This document shows positions 18,070-25,416 of a stretch of 64,000 nt of DNA, piece after piece. Numbering within the stretch: the stretch's first letter is position 1; each line of letters starts with the position of its first letter. The notes beneath the pieces are model-generated. The model was not told the DNA's origin. It ran no database searches and was given only the letters and a program-made list of their open reading frames with translations. The stretch covers positions 186,001-250,000 of the forward strand of contig JAIBAY010000005.1 in assembly GCA_019694975.1 (NCBI GenBank). The letters are read 5' to 3'. Source of the DNA: Chitinophagales bacterium (lineage in GTDB: Bacteria; Bacteroidota; Bacteroidia; Chitinophagales; UBA10324). The position numbers and the translations under genes are program-made.

Positions 18070-19263
18070 TTACGAGGTTAATTTCTTCAGTGCGCCTTGC
18101 AAATTTTTCACATTACTTTTTCCGAATTCTATTTTTATGCAGCCGTTAAATGCTGCAAATTGTTTCAGTTTGCCGGCAAATGCAGTCAGCATTTCGTCAT
18201 CCGGTTGTATTCCTTTTTCAAAAACCAGATTCTTAATATAAAAAACTCTTTGCTGCCGGTCGGCTTTGGGATCCATCCGTGCAATAAAACTATTGCCATA
18301 CAATACCGGCAAGGTGAAATAACCGAATTTTCTTTTGTGTTCCGGCAGATAACATTCTATCGTATAATCAAAATCAAAGAGCCTTTTCAGCCTGCTGCGT
18401 TGTATCAGGAGATTATCAAACGGAGAAAGAATTTCCACTTCCTGTTGCGGCATCCTTGTAGCAGGATGAAATGCTGTGCCCGCAGCACAATAGCATTTTA
18501 CCGCTTCATGTCCTTCCATCCTCCACTCCGTTACCTGCCCTTCCTTCAGCATCCTGCGCACGGCTTTGCTTACATACTCGCTCCAGCCGCCACGCTGGTA
18601 ATACATTTCTTTCTCCGTCAGTATGCCATGCGCACGAATGGATTGTTCTGCCAGGTGCATTGCATATTCCATTTTCGTCGGCAACGCTGTATTTACTGCA
18701 GTGGGCAATATATTTTCCGTGAGGTCGTAAACCTTTTGAAACCCCTGCCGGTGGCTAACCATCAGCTTGCCTTCCATGAACAGTTGTTCAAGCGCACGTT
18801 TTGCAGGTTTCCAGTAATACCAGCTTTGCCGGTTCTCCTCCGGTGCTTCAAAATCCTTTGACTGAAGCGGCCCTTCCCGCTTAATACGGTTCAGCACATA
18901 GCGCTTCACTTTTTTGTCCTGAGCAAACCAATGAGATTTGCCTTTGGCATATTCCGATTTACGGATCAGGGAAAAACGGAAATCCTTCATGGGCAGATAA
19001 GCTGCGGCATGCGACCAGTACTCGAAAATTTTCTTTCCATGCAGCAAGTCAGACAACCAGGCCTGCTTGTATCCGCCCATCCTCGACCACAGCACGTGAT
19101 GATGCGCGCGTTCCACGACCGACAAGGTGTCAATCTGTACGTACCCTAAATGCTCCAAAGTGCTGAGCACAGTTTCCTTACTGGCCAGTTGACCGCCGCA
19201 CTGCAGCCACTGACTGTTTATGGCCAGTGTTGCAGCATCAGAAATAGTAATAACCTTTTTCAA
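18070..19263 (-). CDS. YcaQ/AlkX-type winged-helix DNA glycosylase
   Basis: A 397-residue protein of the HTH_42 (DUF1006) superfamily, whose characterised members, E. coli YcaQ and Streptomyces AlkZ, unhook DNA interstrand crosslinks and remove N7-alkylpurines. The family signature is clear: YVQIDTLSVVERAHHHVLWSR with the catalytic QxD motif (Gln43-Ile-Asp45), then YWSHAAAYLP and, later, LSPFDNLLIQRSRL. Length and domain order (three winged-helix units plus a beta-barrel) fit YcaQ. Whether it is the crosslink-specific or the monoadduct-type enzyme is open. Convergent with the enoyl-CoA hydratase; a single gene. Confidence 0.85.
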   Translation of the reverse strand: MKKVITISDAATLAINSQWLQCGGQLASKETVLSTLEHLGYVQIDTLSVVERAHHHVLWSRMGGYKQAWLSDLLHGKKIFEYWSHAAAYLPMKDFRFSLIRKSEYAKGKSHWFAQDKKVKRYVLNRIKREGPLQSKDFEAPEENRQSWYYWKPAKRALEQLFMEGKLMVSHRQGFQKVYDLTENILPTAVNTALPTKMEYAMHLAEQSIRAHGILTEKEMYYQRGGWSEYVSKAVRRMLKEGQVTEWRMEGHEAVKCYCAAGTAFHPATRMPQQEVEILSPFDNLLIQRSRLKRLFDFDYTIECYLPEHKRKFGYFTLPVLYGNSFIARMDPKADRQQRVFYIKNLVFEKGIQPDDEMLTAFAGKLKQFAAFNGCIKIEFGKSNVKNLQGALKKLTS

Positions 19264-19478
19264 CTAAGCGCAATTCTTGGTGGAAAGTTAACAGACCGCG
19301 ATGATTCCTGCTAAAGAAGATAAAAAATACCGGTTTCCAAATTGACATCAGTGTTGGCCCATACTCAGGAAAGGCAACGAAATCGGGTGCCGGTTTACTA
19401 AATGAGATCGGGAAATACACTTAGCTTAACAGCATGCATCCAGCCGGACGAATTGTATTCCCTCAGTTTCAAAACAAG

Positions 19479-19606
19479 AAGCTATCTCAAAACAGGCAAT
19501 CAATGCGGTGATGCCGAATTTATTCCGGTAGCTGTCAATGAATGGAAGAGATCCTGATCTCGATCAATCGGGACAGGATGACGCCAGGCATTTTGTGATA
19601 ACTTCT
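19479..19606 (+). repeat. dispersed palindromic repeat, copy A
   Basis: A 128-bp element with imperfect terminal inverted repeats (GAAGCTATCTCAAAA at the left; the right end reads TTTTGTGATAACTTC). Two further inverted repeats lie inside: ATGCCGAA...TTCCGGCAT near 19511-19530 and a TCCTG...CAGGA stem near 19551-19578. Copies B (21529-21648) and C (25169-25296) share the plan. It fills much of the 383-bp gap between the glycosylase and prsW. It resembles the GTCATGCTGAA...TTCAGGATGAC type intergenic repeats I recall from Bacteroidota genomes. No coding capacity. Confidence 0.8.
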
Positions 19607-19646
19607 AAAAATCGCAATGCAGCAGAGCGTTAATACCTGCCTGCGT

Positions 19647-20318
19647 TTAAATAAATGGTGATTGCTGCTGATGCAGCCGGATGGCCAATAATGAATAACG
19701 GATGCCGAGTATCAGCGAAACGATTGCTCCGCCGGCAATCAGCGGAATATTGTCAGCCATGAGAAAAAAATCATACGCGCCATGCATGAGTGCTGCAAAC
19801 AGGAATCCTTGCAACAACAGTAAGAACGAACCCTTCCTGAATTTGGCAAGCCCGACATAATAGCCCATGATCACACCGAATGTGGCATGGGCGGGCACAG
19901 CGGTGAACATCCGCAGCAATGCATTTCCCATTCCATACTGACTGACGTAAAATATATTTTCCAGTGTGGCGAACCCCATACTGATCATTACAGAATAGGT
20001 TATTCCATCGAATGGTTCATTGAATTCCTTTCGCCTGTAGGCATATGCAACCAGTATTAAATATTTCATCAGCTCTTCGCTGCCACCCACCACTACAAAG
20101 GCCAGCAATGCTGTCCGCTGCGTTGAATCAATAAGTGGTAACCAGGAGCTTCCGGCTTGCTCCATCAGGATGGCAGGTATAGTCGCCGTCATGCCCATCA
20201 GAAAAGATATGATGAGCAGTTTCCTGGGTTCACGGTCATATTTATCCTTGCTGTATACAAAGATTGCAATAGCGATGCCCGGAGCAATGGCTACTGCCAA
20301 TGGCAACAACGGATGCAT
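19647..20318 (-). CDS. PrsW family intramembrane metalloprotease
   Basis: A 223-residue polytopic protein with about seven membrane helices, of the PrsW/CAAX-protease-related (abortive-infection) clan. The conserved motif GGSEELMKYL contains the EExxK glutamates, and later FATLENIFY and a HATFGVIMGYYVG segment (metal-ligand His) follow. In Bacillus PrsW cuts the anti-sigma factor RsiW at site 1. It lies about 215 bp downstream of an ECF-like sigma gene on the same strand, which makes a regulatory link tempting, but no anti-sigma gene is present. Classification is firm; the substrate is unknown. Confidence 0.85.
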   Translation of the reverse strand: MHPLLPLAVAIAPGIAIAIFVYSKDKYDREPRKLLIISFLMGMTATIPAILMEQAGSSWLPLIDSTQRTALLAFVVVGGSEELMKYLILVAYAYRRKEFNEPFDGITYSVMISMGFATLENIFYVSQYGMGNALLRMFTAVPAHATFGVIMGYYVGLAKFRKGSFLLLLQGFLFAALMHGAYDFFLMADNIPLIAGGAIVSLILGIRYSLLAIRLHQQQSPFI

Positions 20319-20533
20319 TTGTAATTTTTTGAAAAAATAGACAGAAACAACAGATATACCTAATTGATTAGCCGGTAAGCAATTCCTTCTGTTAAGGTGG
20401 GGATGAAATCAGCGAAGCATATTAATAAATACCAGTTACAGCGGCAAGGAGCGGCCGTATGCTATCATTCCTATTCTTTCTGCTGATCCTCTCTTACCTT
20501 CAATGGAACAGATAGCGCCACACACGGCTGTTG

Positions 20534-21034
20534 TTAGTGCCGACGAAGTCTTCTTTGCAGCTCTTTGCGCGCAAAAAATATTCTGCTCTTTACAGTGCCT
20601 AATGGTATGGAGAGATGATCTGCAATTTCATTGTATTTGTAACCCTCATAGTACATCAGAAAAGGAACGCTGATACTTTCATCAATATCTGCTATGGCCT
20701 TTTCTATCTCCTGCATACCAAGCCTCACCTCTCCGCCATTCACGGTCGTAACTGCCCGGTTATTCACCACAAATTCATTCGCGTCGGAATCTGTCAGCGT
20801 CGGCCGCTTCTGATTGCGACGGTAGTTATTGATGAATATGTTACGCATGATGGTGTACAGCCATGCCTTCAGGTTAGTGCCAATCCTGAATTTATCGCGG
20901 TTCAGCAAGGCACGGTAAACTGTTTCCTGGATAAGGTCTTTGGCATCTTCGATGTCACGTGTAAGGCTGAATGCAAAAGCATAGAGCGATTGTGAAGATT
21001 GCTCCACCTGGTTATTAAATTCCAATGTTGACAT
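20534..21034 (-). CDS. RNA polymerase sigma factor, sigma-70 family (ECF-like)
   Basis: A 166-residue two-domain sigma factor. Region 2 contains the DAKDLIQETVYRALLNRDKF and NLKAWLYTIMRNIFINNYRR core-binding and -10-recognition segments (about 28-75). Region 4 is the HTH FLMYYEGYKYNEIADHLSIPLGTVKSRIFFARKEL (about 123-158; split here only for orientation). It has no C-terminal extension and no adjacent anti-sigma gene. It belongs to a common Bacteroidota ECF group, of which relatives often sit beside MerR/B12 regulators and carotenoid genes; here the upstream gene is such a MerR regulator but no carotenoid gene is seen. Confidence 0.93.
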   Translation of the reverse strand: MSTLEFNNQVEQSSQSLYAFAFSLTRDIEDAKDLIQETVYRALLNRDKFRIGTNLKAWLYTIMRNIFINNYRRNQKRPTLTDSDANEFVVNNRAVTTVNGGEVRLGMQEIEKAIADIDESISVPFLMYYEGYKYNEIADHLSIPLGTVKSRIFFARKELQRRLRRH

Positions 21035-21071
21035 AACTGCAAGAGTTAGACATTAACAATTATTGACCGGA

Positions 21072-21101
21072 CAAAGCTACAATATTTGTTTATCTTTTCA
21101 A
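21072..21101 (-). promoter_or_regulatory. promoter of the sigma-factor gene
   Basis: TTG (21101-21099), a 19-nt spacer and TAGCTTTG (21079-21072) on the minus strand fit the phylum consensus. The expected start site is about 30 nt ahead of the ATG at 21034. Confidence 0.6.
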
Positions 21102-21528
21102 TCTTTTTCTTAAACATTTATTTTATGCAATCTTTGGAGACTACTCCTTATTGTTCAATGACCATGCCAGTATCCTTATAAATTCACCAGCAATCCGTCA
21201 CAAAACGGTCAATAAAAAAACTGCATAGCCGATATCCGGAGTGAAACATGCTCTCCTTTTTTGTTTATTTTTTATATAAATTGCTTACACATTTTGCAAA
21301 TGGTTGCAGTTTAATAAACCGTCCGCTCAATATCGCTTCATCTCTGCAGTAAGGTTCAATGTACCACCAGACAAATTACGCCTGCTGCGGATGTTCTGAG
21401 AATACAATTCAAACTTTCAATGACATACCGGCAGGCTGCTATCAATACAAACAATTGAATTACCTAAGCGCAATAGAGTATGCAATGACATAGGTAATAT
21501 ATGAACGTCCGGATACTGAATAACCCGA

Positions 21529-21648
21529 AGCCATCTCAAAACAGGTAATCAATGCGGTCATGCTGAATTGATTCCGGCATTTGTTAATCAATTGCAGAGA
21601 TCCTGATCAATCTGGACAGGATGACTTCAGCTATCTTGAGACAGCTTC
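21529..21648 (+). repeat. dispersed palindromic repeat, copy B
   Basis: 120 bp bounded by GAAGCCATCTCAAAA and its inverted partner ending CTTGAGACAGCTTC. The internal segments (AATCAATGCGGTCATGCTGAA, split at a central ATT loop, and GATCAATCTGGACAGGATGAC) align with copy A in the same orientation with scattered substitutions and one short deletion. Confidence 0.8.
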
Positions 21649-21724
21649 ACTTTAAATCATTGAAAGGAGAACACTTTTCAGGAAGAAGGAGGTACCTAAA
21701 TAATAACGACATCAGTCAGTGGGA

Positions 21725-22603
21725 TTATGCAGAGATGACTGATTTTATAGCTGCCCATTCCCTGATCAACTCAACGTTAGCGGGAAGTTTGATCTTTTGT
21801 CGCAATAAAAGATTGCCGGACAAATAAATCCGCCCTTTGGGAAGAAGTTTCGACAGCTTACTCACGTAAGCGGATAGTTGCATTGGTACCGGACAACTGG
21901 TGAATACGCTGAACAGCTGGTTGGGCCGGAATAATGTTACCACTTTTTCAATATCCCGGAATGGTACATTTTGTCCGAGGTATAGTACATGATGGTTGTT
22001 TTTGCGCAGCAGATAGTTGAGGAAAAGCAAACCCAACTCATGCAGTTCACCTTCCGGCAGGAACAAAAGCGATTTGCTGATCAGCTTCTCCTTTTCCAGT
22101 TGCAGCCTGTCAATGGCTGCAATTAACTTTTGTCTTACAAGGTTCGAAATAAAATGCTCCTGTGCCGGATTTACCGATCCTGTCTGCCACATGATGCCAA
22201 TCTTTTGCAGGAAGGGAAAGACGACCATTTCCATAGTTGATTCAAACCCTGCTTGTGCGATATTGATATTGATGATCCTGTCAAAAGCCGCCTCATCGAG
22301 CTCCACCATCGCCATCGTCAGTGCATCTACCTGGTTCACATGCTCGAAATTGCTGGAAGTGATGATTCTTACCTGTTCCTCCATCTCACTGCGCTGCATC
22401 TTCGCCAGTTGTGAAATCTTAAACCCGTTTCTATTGAGCAAAGAAATATTGAGCAGCATCAAAAGTTCATCATCGCTGTATTGCCGGATATTGGTATCAG
22501 TACGCGTAGGTTTCAGGAGGCCATAGCGTTGCTCCCAAATGCGTATCGTGTGCGCCTTTATGCCCGACAATGCCTCAAAGTCCCTGATGTGATAGCTGGC
22601 CAT
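21725..22603 (-). CDS. MerR-family regulator with cobalamin-binding domain (CarH/LitR-like)
   Basis: N-terminal MerR winged helix (YHIRDFEALSGIKAHTIRIW, then QRYGLLKPTRT), a four-helix cap and a C-terminal B12-binding Rossmann domain. The two hallmarks of light-sensing, AdoCbl-dependent CarH are present: W-x9-EH (MWQTGSVNPAQEHF) in the cap and ExHxxG (ELHELG) in the cobalamin domain. CarH represses its promoter in the dark and is released by light. ATG 22603 (MASYHIRDFE) is preferred over ATG 22618. No phytoene synthase, desaturase or photolyase gene is adjacent, so the target is unknown; the sigma factor 690 bp downstream is a candidate. Confidence 0.88.
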   Translation of the reverse strand: MASYHIRDFEALSGIKAHTIRIWEQRYGLLKPTRTDTNIRQYSDDELLMLLNISLLNRNGFKISQLAKMQRSEMEEQVRIITSSNFEHVNQVDALTMAMVELDEAAFDRIININIAQAGFESTMEMVVFPFLQKIGIMWQTGSVNPAQEHFISNLVRQKLIAAIDRLQLEKEKLISKSLLFLPEGELHELGLLFLNYLLRKNNHHVLYLGQNVPFRDIEKVVTLFRPNQLFSVFTSCPVPMQLSAYVSKLSKLLPKGRIYLSGNLLLRQKIKLPANVELIREWAAIKSVISA

Positions 22604-22618
22604 CGTGTGAATCAGCAA

Positions 22619-22985
22619 AAAATTTCATGTTAATGAATAATTGAACATCATACAGCAAGATAAGATCTTCGAAATTGCCGGCATCATGCTACCCGCTTCG
22701 AGCCTTAAAACAATCATGCAGTCAAAATGTTTTAGCGGTCAATATGATGATGATCTTCATCCACCCTGCCACCGGTTAACCAATGGGCATTCCGCTCCCG
22801 GAATATGACGTGAGTACTGCACGATTTTTCTGAGTTGCCTGTCAAACCGCGTTGGTTGCCAGCAATACATGGCTTCATCACGCCTTGTAAGGTTTATAAT
22901 CGGTGTGCAGTGAGAAAACAACTTGAAAACCCAATCCTCCTTCGATGCATTTTTCATTACCGCTATTTGTCATTTCCCTTTCGAT
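22619..22985. other. intergenic region between the arylsulfotransferase and the MerR regulator
   Basis: This 367-bp stretch contains the region upstream of the MerR gene and the 3' flank of the first arylsulfotransferase. A 66-codon reverse open frame (22757-22957) exists, but has no recognisable similarity, hydrophobic segment or ribosome-binding site, and I do not call it. No RNA gene was recognised. Confidence 0.5.
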
Positions 22986-25082
22986 CTATTCGATAACGAT
23001 TTTCATGGCAGACTCCGTGTTGCCGGATTTCAAAAGCAGGCAGTAAATACCAGCTGGAAAATCTTTCACGGGAAGGGTAAGCAGGTTGCCGGAAACCGAA
23101 GCGATGAAAACATCCTGATATAGCACAACACCTAACAGGTTCTGCAGTTGTACCGATATGTTTTGCTGTATTCCATCTTCCAGTGCAATATGCACTACAT
23201 CCTTCGCAGGGTTCGGATAAACGGTTGAAGCTATTGTTAATGCAGTTGCTGCCTGCTTTTGTGGTAATGTGGTGAATGTGGCCATGTCAGTATATGGCGA
23301 GGTGACACCATTACTGCAAATCGTTTGCACATGCCATTCGTACGTTGTTGCAGGCTCAAGGTTTTTCAACAATTTTGCACTGCTTCCGTCATCAATGGTT
23401 TTATTCGACCATTGGGTTGTGCCCACTTCACGGTGTTGCAGCTTATAGGCAGTGGCACCATTGGCATCGTGCCATTCCAGGTTGGCGGATGTAGCCGTAA
23501 TATCTTTAGCTTTCATTTTTGATGACAACGTGCGCGCGCAGGGATTCCATTCATATTTATGAGCACGGTAAATGACATCATTGTATTTATCTTTCAGCTT
23601 CATCTCCCATACGATTTCACCTTCCGGCGTAACCTCTGTAAGATTGGGAAAATCCTTTCCCGGCAAGATACCACCCCAGTTGATAAATGAATTACCATTG
23701 CTCAGGCGCTGCACACTTCCCAGGGCAGAACCATATACATGCTTGCCATTGACGTCGGGATGTTTATATGACCATACCAATGTAGCTGTTTTGTTTACCA
23801 CGTCGAGCGCATACTCTCGCGCATAGGAACATTGATCTGCATGAAAATTCCCGTTGTCAAAAAGGGTGATGTGTCCATCGGGCAATTGCCGCACATCATG
23901 CTGATACGTGAACCAGATGGAATCATTCAATAAAGTAAATTCGTTCTTTACACCACCCAGCCGCCAGATAAAATTGCCTGTATTCACATCTAGCTTATTC
24001 ACCTGGTCGAGATGACGGCAGGAGATGATAATATTGCCATCGAGATCTTCCTCTATGGCATTGCCATGCACGTAATCAATGGTGGGATTACCGAAATAAG
24101 CATGCGGTGCTTCAATCACCGGAATATGGTCTATGCTGCGCCATTCAAAAAGCAGGTTTTTGTCCTTATCAAATTTCTGAATCACGAGACCGGTGATCAG
24201 CGCATTTTTATTATAGGAAGGATCATAGACTGAAAGATCCATAAAGGTGTTGGAGTATGCCTGCAGATAATAGTGCCCATCGGGAAATATCTGGAATTCG
24301 TGTATATCCGTGAGGTAACCGTTTTTAGTGAGGTAACTGCCAATTTGTATGAAGGAAGAATCAAAACTCTCAAACTTTGGCGGAAAATTCCTGTACATCG
24401 TCAGGTAACCATTCTTATTGATTTTAAAATCCCATCCTATGTTATTTGCACCACTGGAATAAATGGAATCACCGTTATTGGTAATGATACAATGGTGATA
24501 TGTTTCGTACCCGTAAAAATTATAGTTATGAAAAAATATCTCACCCGGCGACGGGTTGGTATTGGTAGTAATATAGAATGGCGGTAGTGAAGTGCCTGCA
24601 TTGTCACCGGATTTCTCATTGCCCGTGCCCATGACTTGATTACCAAACTCCTGTTCCCACTGCTCCGCTCTCGCGGCGTTGATTCTGCTCATTTCACCGG
24701 TATCATATTTACGGTGAATGGAAAAATGAAATGTATAAGCCGGCGCGGCAGTGCCATCCAAACGCTGCAATCCGTTTCCGATGTTCACTGTTACCGTTTC
24801 TCCTTCCGTAAAAGCAGTTAGTGGGTTGAGCAGGATGGTCCGCTGATCCCGGCACAACACGATATCAAAATCATGAATACCGCTCAGTGAACCGTGTATG
24901 GAAAAGAGGTTTTTTCTGTTCACAATCGCAGCATCCATCAGGTTGCCATCGCGAATGATGATGTTTCTGTCGGGGTTGTGGTCCGTTGATCCGGGTAACG
25001 GCGCAATAAACTGGTATTGTGCCAAGGAAGCATGGCTGTAAAAAAAAGCAGCCAACACAATCAGGAAAGCAGCATTCCTCAT
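22986..25082 (-). CDS. secreted arylsulfotransferase (ASST) with fibronectin III and T9SS sorting domain
   Basis: ASST-fold beta-propeller enzyme expected to move sulfate between phenolic compounds by a His-sulfate intermediate, outside the cytoplasm. From the ATG at 25082 (MRNAAFLIVLAAFFYSHASLAQ, a clear signal peptide) it has about 698 residues; an earlier ATG at 25148 would precede the signal. The propeller (about 130-530) has the VHGNAIEEDLDGNIIISCRH segment and YQHDVRQLPDGHITLFDNGN, both typical of ASST with His/Arg active-site candidates. A fibronectin III domain (about 535-615) and a T9SS type A tail (VYPNPAKDVVHIAL to GIYCLLLKSG) follow. Paralogue of the next gene. Confidence 0.85.
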   Translation of the reverse strand: MRNAAFLIVLAAFFYSHASLAQYQFIAPLPGSTDHNPDRNIIIRDGNLMDAAIVNRKNLFSIHGSLSGIHDFDIVLCRDQRTILLNPLTAFTEGETVTVNIGNGLQRLDGTAAPAYTFHFSIHRKYDTGEMSRINAARAEQWEQEFGNQVMGTGNEKSGDNAGTSLPPFYITTNTNPSPGEIFFHNYNFYGYETYHHCIITNNGDSIYSSGANNIGWDFKINKNGYLTMYRNFPPKFESFDSSFIQIGSYLTKNGYLTDIHEFQIFPDGHYYLQAYSNTFMDLSVYDPSYNKNALITGLVIQKFDKDKNLLFEWRSIDHIPVIEAPHAYFGNPTIDYVHGNAIEEDLDGNIIISCRHLDQVNKLDVNTGNFIWRLGGVKNEFTLLNDSIWFTYQHDVRQLPDGHITLFDNGNFHADQCSYAREYALDVVNKTATLVWSYKHPDVNGKHVYGSALGSVQRLSNGNSFINWGGILPGKDFPNLTEVTPEGEIVWEMKLKDKYNDVIYRAHKYEWNPCARTLSSKMKAKDITATSANLEWHDANGATAYKLQHREVGTTQWSNKTIDDGSSAKLLKNLEPATTYEWHVQTICSNGVTSPYTDMATFTTLPQKQAATALTIASTVYPNPAKDVVHIALEDGIQQNISVQLQNLLGVVLYQDVFIASVSGNLLTLPVKDFPAGIYCLLLKSGNTESAMKIVIE

Positions 25083-25168
25083 CAGGTATAATTTTAGAAA
25101 GTTAAAAGACAGGTTAAGCCGAAAGTTAGAAAACTTCTGCAGAAACATGAACGCGCCTGTTAGTCCTG

Positions 25169-25296
25169 GAAGCTATCTCAAAATACCCGGAGTCAACCTG
25201 TCCCGATTGGCCAGGATCCGGATCTCTTCCGTTCATGGACAGATGCCAAAATAAATTCGGCATGACTACATGGATTGCCTGTTTTGTGATTGCTTC
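25169..25296 (-). repeat. dispersed palindromic repeat, copy C (inverted)
   Basis: 128 bp, read on the minus strand as the same element as copies A and B: it ends in GAAGCTATCTCAAAA on the plus strand and in GAAGCAATCACAAAACAGGC on the minus strand. It lies between the two arylsulfotransferase paralogues. Confidence 0.8.
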
Positions 25297-25416
25297 TCTT
25301 TGTTGAATATCGAAACCATGTTGAAGGCATGCATGCTACTGCTAGACTAAATGAATCCCGCTCACGGGCGGAGAGTGCCATGCACCCATATTTGCGGAAA
25401 GTGACCCAACAAAAGA

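Larger units (their letters stand above)
21035..21724. other. 690-bp intergenic region between the MerR regulator and the sigma gene
   Basis: The low end carries the sigma-factor promoter; the high end, from 21529, carries repeat copy B. The middle part is AT-rich without a supported gene. The only sizeable open frame (21621-21827, plus strand) runs through the repeat and into the opposite-strand regulator gene and looks spurious. Confidence 0.6.

Noticed and set aside
20318-20534. Sigma factor plus PrsW as a complete RsiW-type regulated proteolysis module
   Set aside because: No anti-sigma gene lies between or beside them, and 215 bp separate the two genes; kept only as a speculation.
22757-22957. 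66-codon reverse open frame upstream of the arylsulfotransferase gene
   Set aside because: No family resemblance, no hydrophobic segment or ribosome-binding site; length is within chance expectation.
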